A DNA stretch of 27,490 bases from M55B165 sp964423265 (GTDB lineage Bacteria > Actinomycetota > Humimicrobiia > Humimicrobiales > Humimicrobiaceae), in the NCBI GenBank assembly GCA_964423265.1, contig CAYREF010000025.1, positions 1 to 27,490 on the forward strand, written 5' to 3'. Numbering within the stretch: position 1 is the stretch's first letter; each line of letters opens with the position of its first letter. This document shows, one piece after another, positions 22,273 through 27,490 of this stretch. The notes beneath the pieces are model-generated. The model saw only the letters and a list, made by a program, of their open reading frames with translations, made no database searches and had not been told where the DNA came from. Made by a program: the position numbers and the translations under genes.

Positions 22273-23133
22273 TTACCTGTCGTTTAATGCCGGAATTGAA
22301 GATATGCCAATAATCGAGGGACCTGAGTGGGTGCCAATGACCGGAGTAATCTCAGTAAATATTATATCTTTTAATTCAAAATCCTGCTTAATTTTTTGGC
22401 TTAATCTAGAGGCAGCATCCATGTCTTCTCCATAAAATATGGAGACATTTACTTTCCCCTGATTTTGTATCCTTTTTTTAAACTCATTGGCAACCTGGTT
22501 TATAGAACTTTTTCTGGTCCTTGATACCTTTAAAACTTTGACTTTTCCCTGATCCATTATAAAAATAGGCCTGACCTTTAATGCCATATTAAGCAGCCTT
22601 TTAAGTCCGCTAACCCTGCCGCCTCTAAGTAAGTATTCAAAGTTGTCAACTGTAGCTAAAAACAAGCTTTTGCTGATTAGGTTATTTATGCTCTTCTTTA
22701 TGAATTTCATATCTTTATTTTGATTGGCCATTTTGGCTGCTTCTAAAACTACCAGCCCCAAACTCATGGATACTGATTTTGAATCAAATATTTCTATTGC
22801 TGTATCAGGGAAACTGTTTCTTGCTAATTTTGCACTGTCAATAGTGTTTGAGAGTTTTGAACTGATATGAATGGAAAATATAGTGTCTACTTTTTTATAC
22901 TCAATAAGGCTGGAGTATAATTTTAGAAAATCTTTAGGGGAAGGAGCAGAGGTTTTAACATCTACATTTTTTTCAAGCAGCTCATATATTTCTGTATTTG
23001 TAATATTTGCCTTGTCTTTGTATTCCTTGCCGTTAAAATGGATGTACAGAGGTGCTATACTTATATTATATTTTTTAATTAATTTGTCCGGGATATCCGC
23101 AGTGCTATCAGTTACAATGGCAATTTTATTCAT
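22273..23133 (-). CDS. DegV family (fatty-acid-binding) protein
   Basis: This 286-residue protein has the DegV signature MNKIAIVTDSTADIPDKLIK at the start, then IHISSKLSNTIDSAK, SVSMSLGLVVLEAA, LEYLLRGGRVSG-like FEYLLRGGRVSGLKRLL, and VIGTHSGPSIIGIS at the end. DegV/FakB proteins hold a fatty acid for the kinase FakA; no FakA gene is in the window. I prefer ATG 23131-23133, which puts the conserved segment at the N-terminus as in the family. The frame is open to an earlier ATG (23193) that would add twenty unconserved residues. It is divergent from the diguanylate cyclase gene. Confidence 0.9.
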   Translation of the reverse strand: MNKIAIVTDSTADIPDKLIKKYNISIAPLYIHFNGKEYKDKANITNTEIYELLEKNVDVKTSAPSPKDFLKLYSSLIEYKKVDTIFSIHISSKLSNTIDSAKLARNSFPDTAIEIFDSKSVSMSLGLVVLEAAKMANQNKDMKFIKKSINNLISKSLFLATVDNFEYLLRGGRVSGLKRLLNMALKVRPIFIMDQGKVKVLKVSRTRKSSINQVANEFKKRIQNQGKVNVSIFYGEDMDAASRLSQKIKQDFELKDIIFTEITPVIGTHSGPSIIGISSIPALNDR

Positions 23134-23235
23134 ATATTTGATGGAATATTTATTATTATTTATTATGATAGTATATTTTTGACTAAATTTCATTTTTTTA
23201 TTAAAAGAAAATTTATTTTACATATATTTAATAAT

Positions 23236-25110
23236 ATGAAAAAGAAATTATGCTTGCTTGTCTTATCTGCTTTGGCAATTGTTCTGTTGCTTTCGGGATG
23301 CAGCATTTCTGGTGCCCATAAAGATTATGTCAGAAATGGCTTTATTAATTTAACTGATTATAATCTGGAAGAAGGAAAAATCAGCTTAGACGGAGCTTGG
23401 CAGTTTTATTGGAACAGGTTAATTAATCCGGGAAACTTCGGAAGCCAGGATTTCCAGTATGTGCAGGTTCCTTCCAGCTGGGACAGCTATGGCTATCCCC
23501 TGGATGGCTATGCTACATACAGGCTAATTGTTGAGGGAAAAGAAGGCCAGTTGTATGGGATAAACTTAGACAAAATATCATCTGCCTACAAATTATGGGT
23601 TAACGGGGAAATGCTCTCATCAAAAGGGGTAGTTGCTAAAAATGGGGAAGAGGCAAAATCAAAATTGATCCCAGAAGTTGTTTTTTTTAGTCCTGAAAAT
23701 AACCAAATGGAAATAGTCCTTCAGGTAAGCAATTATTCCTATTATAATGCAGGAATAGTTGAGAGCATAGAACTGGGGAATCCCAATGGGCTTATAAGGG
23801 AAAGGTATATAAAGGTTTCAGCAGTCCTGTTTTTAGCCGGTTTAATCTTTATAATGGCTTTCTATCATTTTATTCTATTTATCTACAGGAAAAAGGACCT
23901 GTCACCTTTGTTTCTGGGGATTGCTTCATTTTTAGCATTCATGCAGACATTATTTGAAGGAGAAGATTTTTTTAGCCTGTTACTTACCGGCTTATCTTTG
24001 CAAACAGAAGAAAAACTGCAAACTGTTATACTAATGCTGATGCTTCCGTCAATACTTCTTTCACTTTTTTATGTCCTTAATAAAAAAATGTCTAAACCTG
24101 TCATTTATTTTTTCACATTTTTTTCATTGGTAGGAGCTGTTGCAACAATTTTTATTCCTTTTGGTTCAGGCGCTCCTCTGTGGGTTATTTATGGGGGTAT
24201 TATTGCCCTGGCTTCTTTGTATTTATTATATTTTTTAATCAGGGAAACAGCTAAAAAAAACAGAAATGCACTTTTACTACTAATTGGCACGACCTTCCTC
24301 GTATGTGCAGTTGCAAATGATTATCTTATAGATTTTAATATAATTGATTGGGTCAAAATACTTCCACTGGGATGGACAATATTTTTAGTTTTTAATTCTG
24401 TAATAATTGCCCGCAAATTTTCCGATAGTTTCAATGATGTAGAAGTACTGTCCAGGAAGTTAAATAAAAGCAATGTGGACCTAAGGAGATCCTATAACTT
24501 AGTTGAAAAGAAAGTAAAGGACAGGACAGATGAATTAAATGTTGCAAAGGAAAACTTGGAGCAAGCTAACAGGCAGCTCAGGAAGGATAAGAAATTATTA
24601 AAGCAACTAAGCATTACAGATGGACTGACCGAGCTGTATAACCACAGGCATGTTACCGGTTTGTTAAAGAGGGAGATAAACAGGTTTAAAAGATATGGGA
24701 ATATTTTTTCAATTCTCATTTTAGATATTGATAATTTCAAAAAAGTAAATGATAAATTTGGCCACCAGTATGGGGATTATGTACTTAATAAAATTAGCGG
24801 TATAATAAAGGGGAATTTGAGGAAAGCTGATTTTGCGGGAAGGTATGGGGGGGAAGAATTTTTAATAACCATGCCCGAAACCAGACTGGATGCTGCCTAT
24901 ATCTTGAGTGAAAGGGTAAGAAGGACAGTAGAAGATAGCAAATGGAAAAACAATAGCCATATAGTAACAATTAGCGGGGGAGTGGCTGAATATGGTGGTG
25001 AAAAATATTCTGAGCTCTTCAGAAAAGTAGATAGTTTATTATATAAAGCCAAGAAGAATGGCAGAAATAGAATTGAAAAAGAATCAAAAGGTCAGGGGGA
25101 ATTATGGTAA
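23236..25110 (+). CDS. Lipoprotein-anchored 7TM diguanylate cyclase
   Basis: This 624-residue sensor has a lipoprotein signal peptide with lipobox LLLSGCS (Cys22). A beta-sandwich extracellular domain follows (about 40-190: SLDGAWQFYWNRL, VPSSWDSYG, YATYRLIVEG). Seven membrane helices come next (about 195-400), of the 7TMR-DISM type, then a coiled coil (about 405-450) and a GGDEF domain. The active site is RYGGEEF (536-542), and an RxxD product-inhibition site (Arg529, Asp532) is present, so it should make cyclic di-GMP with feedback control. The external domain probably binds a carbohydrate-like ligand; that is inferred from the family. The start is ATG 23236, which gives a clean signal peptide. 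The stop overlaps the next gene by seven bases. Confidence 0.9.
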   Translation: MKKKLCLLVLSALAIVLLLSGCSISGAHKDYVRNGFINLTDYNLEEGKISLDGAWQFYWNRLINPGNFGSQDFQYVQVPSSWDSYGYPLDGYATYRLIVEGKEGQLYGINLDKISSAYKLWVNGEMLSSKGVVAKNGEEAKSKLIPEVVFFSPENNQMEIVLQVSNYSYYNAGIVESIELGNPNGLIRERYIKVSAVLFLAGLIFIMAFYHFILFIYRKKDLSPLFLGIASFLAFMQTLFEGEDFFSLLLTGLSLQTEEKLQTVILMLMLPSILLSLFYVLNKKMSKPVIYFFTFFSLVGAVATIFIPFGSGAPLWVIYGGIIALASLYLLYFLIRETAKKNRNALLLLIGTTFLVCAVANDYLIDFNIIDWVKILPLGWTIFLVFNSVIIARKFSDSFNDVEVLSRKLNKSNVDLRRSYNLVEKKVKDRTDELNVAKENLEQANRQLRKDKKLLKQLSITDGLTELYNHRHVTGLLKREINRFKRYGNIFSILILDIDNFKKVNDKFGHQYGDYVLNKISGIIKGNLRKADFAGRYGGEEFLITMPETRLDAAYILSERVRRTVEDSKWKNNSHIVTISGGVAEYGGEKYSELFRKVDSLLYKAKKNGRNRIEKESKGQGELW

Positions 25111-26579
25111 CCAATTTTAATTTGAAAAAAAATGATAAGGAAATAATAAATAATAATTTTACAGAAGAAGGAAAAATCAGGTGTCAGGTATGTGGATACC
25201 TGCTGGATAATGAAAAAAGTATAGAATACCATAATTTAGCTCCGTTGATGGAAAGTAACCGCTTCACCAACCGAGATTTAGCTCCAATATGTAAAAAACA
25301 TAAAAGAAAATTAAAGAATTTATCAATTAAAGAATACAAAACATACTTAGAATTAGAAAACTTTTTTTCAGGGAGGAAAGTCCGGAGGCTGAATGATGTG
25401 TTGAAATTAAAATTAGGCAAAAATGATTGTGACCTGCCATTAAATGCGGAAATAGCGAATGGCTACATAAAGATAAACCTGGATAATGACTGGTATAATC
25501 TGCCGATTTCAACCTGCCCTTCAACCGGATACAGGTATTTTTATATAGTCCTGCCAGCAAAATATATTAATAATGATCAGGAGCTCCAGCCAAGACCCTT
25601 GGAGATAAAAAGGGTCTGGGAACTATACAGGCATTTAATTCTGCATACCCAGCTTACCCCTTCAGTCTGCAGGCTGGTTGAGGATAAAATATACTTGTTT
25701 GATGGCCAGCACAAAACTGCTGCCCAATTATGGGCTGGAAGGGACCAGATAGAATGTAAGGTATACATAGATCCAGACATAAAGATCCTAAAAGAGACAA
25801 ATTTAGTTGCCCATGATAAATTAAGGCAAATGCCTTTTTTCTCATCGGTACTGATAAATAAATGGGCTGATCTTTTTAATGAAGAATGGCAGGAATATAT
25901 GGATACTGAAGGTAATAAGTCTGAAGAGGGCTTTATATCTTTTCTAGCCAAAAAGGGCAGAAAAAGGTCAGAAGCATTAAATATGGTAAGGAGCAATATA
26001 TATGACAGTATTTTAGAGGATAGCAGACTAAAAATTACAAGCTGCATATCTGATTATAGCAATTCCTCCAATTCTTATCTGACACTGAATAAGCTTAGGC
26101 TTAACATATTTAAAAAATTTATTGCTAAACCCCCGCTTAAGGTTAATATTGAAAAATCAGATAAATTAAGGGAAGCAGAAAGAAATAATCTGGTAATGTT
26201 CTTAAATATATTGGCAGAAGCTGCTTGCAGCAGGGATAAGGATTTTAATAAAAGGGTTTTCCTTAACGGTGCTTTCAAAGCATGGTCTACTATCCTTAGG
26301 GATACAATTTCTCAACTACTGGACTTATATAGTGAAAACGAAAGAAAAAAAGTCTTCTTGAGGGAATTGGATGATGAGGTTTGGGATTTGATTGGTAATA
26401 AAACAAAAAAGCTTTTTGAGCATAGAGTATGGCATGATAACTCCCAAAGGACTTATGAAAATTTAAAAAATAGCAGGGAAGAAGAAGTTTTAGAATTTCT
26501 AAAAAATAAAGGCCTTACGGTTAACTGGATTTTAAGCGACAGCGGTACCAAGGTTAATATAGTAGATTTTGTTGACTAA
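25104..26579 (+). CDS. HNH-like zinc motif plus DGQH (ParB/DndB-like) fusion protein
   Basis: This 491-residue protein has an N-terminal zinc/HNH-like motif: CQVC (Cys27/30), His43 in IEYHNLAPL, then NRDLAPICKKHKRK (Cys63, His66). A second domain has LEIKRVWELYRHLI, then TPSVCRLVEDKIYLFDGQHK with DGQHK at 200-204 (followed by TAAQLWAG), the core of ParB/sulfiredoxin-like and DndB-like domains. The rest, about 290 residues, is helical and unrecognised. DGQHR-type domains occur in phosphorothioate systems (DndB) and in ParB-like nucleases/CTPases, so a role in DNA-targeted defence is possible. ATG 25104 has a strong ribosome site (AGGGGGA). It overlaps the diguanylate cyclase gene by seven bases. 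No dnd gene is next to it. Confidence 0.65.
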   Translation: MVTNFNLKKNDKEIINNNFTEEGKIRCQVCGYLLDNEKSIEYHNLAPLMESNRFTNRDLAPICKKHKRKLKNLSIKEYKTYLELENFFSGRKVRRLNDVLKLKLGKNDCDLPLNAEIANGYIKINLDNDWYNLPISTCPSTGYRYFYIVLPAKYINNDQELQPRPLEIKRVWELYRHLILHTQLTPSVCRLVEDKIYLFDGQHKTAAQLWAGRDQIECKVYIDPDIKILKETNLVAHDKLRQMPFFSSVLINKWADLFNEEWQEYMDTEGNKSEEGFISFLAKKGRKRSEALNMVRSNIYDSILEDSRLKITSCISDYSNSSNSYLTLNKLRLNIFKKFIAKPPLKVNIEKSDKLREAERNNLVMFLNILAEAACSRDKDFNKRVFLNGAFKAWSTILRDTISQLLDLYSENERKKVFLRELDDEVWDLIGNKTKKLFEHRVWHDNSQRTYENLKNSREEEVLEFLKNKGLTVNWILSDSGTKVNIVDFVD

Positions 26580-26606
26580 TAAATTTTAATTTACGGAAGG
26601 TAAATT

Positions 26607-27152
26607 ATGGGATTAAAACCTTCACCAATGCTTAAGAAATTATGGTATATAGTGTGGCTAATATGGTTATTAATTGGAATAATCATATTTATAGGGGTAA
26701 TAGTCTTGGTAGATATTTTAGTTTTTTCAATACTTACAGGAGTATTTTTAGCGCTAATGGCAGCAGTGCTTGCCTGGATTCCAAAAGCTTACCGGGAAGT
26801 TGAGTATTTTATTGAGGACGGTTCTGTGAAAATGAGATGGGGAGTGGTATGGAAAAAACAGGTAACTGTGCCCTATAGGAAAATAACTAATGTTGATATA
26901 ACCCAGGGGCCCTTGGAGAGGTTTTTGGGAACCGGAACCTTGCATCTGCAAACTGCAGGAGCTGGGGGGAAGGAAGGAACGAAAGCAGAGCTGAAATTGC
27001 CTGGAATAAAAAACCTGGATGAAACTAGAGATTTAATAGTAAGTAAACTAGGGGGTAAAAAAACTGCAGAGAAAGAGGAGTCCCCCCAAGGCAACATGTT
27101 GGCTGAAATATTGGAAGAATTAAGGCAAATACGCTTGTTGCTTCAAAAATAG
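26607..27152 (+). CDS. Bacterial PH-domain (bPH2, YdbS-like) membrane protein
   Basis: This 181-residue protein has two N-terminal membrane helices (about residues 12-33 and 38-60). A bPH2 domain follows: VEYFIEDGSVKMRWGVVWKK, QVTVPYRKITNVDITQGPLE, RFLGTGTLHLQTAG and LPGIKNLDETRDLI. The C-terminal tail LAEILEELRQIRLLLQK probably forms a coiled coil. The role of such proteins is not established. ATG 26607 has GGAAGGT upstream. It lies 27 bases after the HNH fusion gene and may be in the same transcript. Confidence 0.85.
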   Translation: MGLKPSPMLKKLWYIVWLIWLLIGIIIFIGVIVLVDILVFSILTGVFLALMAAVLAWIPKAYREVEYFIEDGSVKMRWGVVWKKQVTVPYRKITNVDITQGPLERFLGTGTLHLQTAGAGGKEGTKAELKLPGIKNLDETRDLIVSKLGGKKTAEKEESPQGNMLAEILEELRQIRLLLQK

Positions 27153-27205
27153 TGTTTTATAAAATTTTCAAATATATTAAACTTCTATTTAATAATTTTG
27201 TTCTA

Positions 27206-27490
27206 GGAGCCTGTCCGAGAATAGAATAATTAGTGTATAAACTCAAAAACACATAGAAATAATTACATAAATATGCTATAATAATTTAAAACAATTATTA
27301 GGAGTAACTCCAATGGGAAACATACCTTTTAAAGAAGACCCACTAGATTATCAGCAGAGAAAACTACTTGCTACCAATGTATTTGACTTGCTACCAGAAG
27401 ATCACGACTGTTTTATCTATGAGGATATATTTACTCAGATTGATACAACCGGTATTGAGAAAAAATACAGCATAAAAGGACAGCATGCCT
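27206..27490 (+). mobile_element. Left end of an IS1182-type insertion sequence, cut by the window
   Basis: GGAGCCTGTCCGAGAATAG (from about 27207) looks like the outer end of an IS; elements of this type often begin with GAGCCTGTC-like inverted repeats. A transposase gene follows after about 90 bases. The right end is outside the window, so the exact border and target duplication cannot be fixed. Confidence 0.6.
27313..27490 (+). CDS. IS1182-type transposase, N-terminal part
   Basis: The frame from ATG 27313 stays open to the window end (59 codons). It begins MGNIPFKEDPLDYQQRKLLA, continues TNVFDLLPEDHDCFIYEDIF, and reaches KKYSIKGQHA. The LLPEDH segment followed by a helix is the N-terminal pattern of IS1182/IS4-like DDE transposases, just before the catalytic domain. 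The ribosome site (TAGGAG, 27299-27304) sits within a short GGAG-taa-CTCC hairpin, a common way of keeping transposase translation low. The catalytic residues lie beyond the window. Confidence 0.7.
   Translation, partial: MGNIPFKEDPLDYQQRKLLATNVFDLLPEDHDCFIYEDIFTQIDTTGIEKKYSIKGQHA

Overview
The window is an AT-rich (roughly one third G+C by eye) stretch of bacterial chromosome that uses the standard code, with many AGA/AGG arginine codons and frequent TTG/GTG starts. A ferredoxin-rich split glutamate synthase, a GAF-ANTAR RNA-binding regulator, a class II aldolase, a lipoprotein-type 7TM diguanylate cyclase and several decaying genes suggest an anaerobic, probably uncultured bacterium. A Clostridia-like or deep-branching low-GC actinobacterial lineage would fit, but the sequence alone does not decide.

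Layout. (1) 1-4341: a decayed PAS-GGDEF gene, a short-chain dehydrogenase divergent from a TspO/MBR-like membrane protein, then a gene graveyard. This holds a nucleotidyltransferase scrap, an FTR1-type iron permease broken by two homopolymer frameshifts behind a DtxR/IdeR-like palindrome, and a BrnT toxin scrap. (2) 4207-5284: a compact two-gene module, a small basic protein overlapping a nucleotidyltransferase, behind a promoter embedded in two inverted-repeat units. It ends next to a tRNA-Glu(CUC) gene on the opposite strand. (3) 5447-12738: a GAF-ANTAR antiterminator co-transcribed with a class II aldolase, then a five-gene split glutamate synthase operon (glutaminase, FMN/Fe-S synthase domain, polyferredoxin, FAD oxidoreductase, GXGXG domain). 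The leader of that operon has two hairpins with hexanucleotide loops, each with A at position 1 and G at position 4. The second runs straight into a T-tract. This is the architecture of an ANTAR target RNA and is the best regulatory find in the window. (4) 12739-16633: DUF72, an FlK-like thioesterase, a membrane glycosyltransferase, PlsY-like and ZIP transporter genes. (5) 16655-19458: a frameshifted unknown gene followed by a primase-SF2 helicase fusion of the type associated with conflict systems. (6) 19527-23133, minus strand: a zinc-ribbon protein, a GNAT acetyltransferase, a GT-C-like membrane protein and a DegV protein. (7) 23236-27152: a diguanylate cyclase overlapping an HNH plus DGQH (ParB-like) fusion protein, then a bacterial PH-domain membrane protein. 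(8) 27206-end: the left end of an IS1182-type element running off the window.

The model that best joins the central genes is that the GAF-ANTAR protein senses a signal, binds the dual-hexaloop leader of the glutamate synthase operon and prevents termination there. That would couple ammonium assimilation to the aldolase gene it is co-transcribed with. Four separate places (two defence- or toxin-like systems, two toxin/NTase scraps) show that the rest is accessory-rich.
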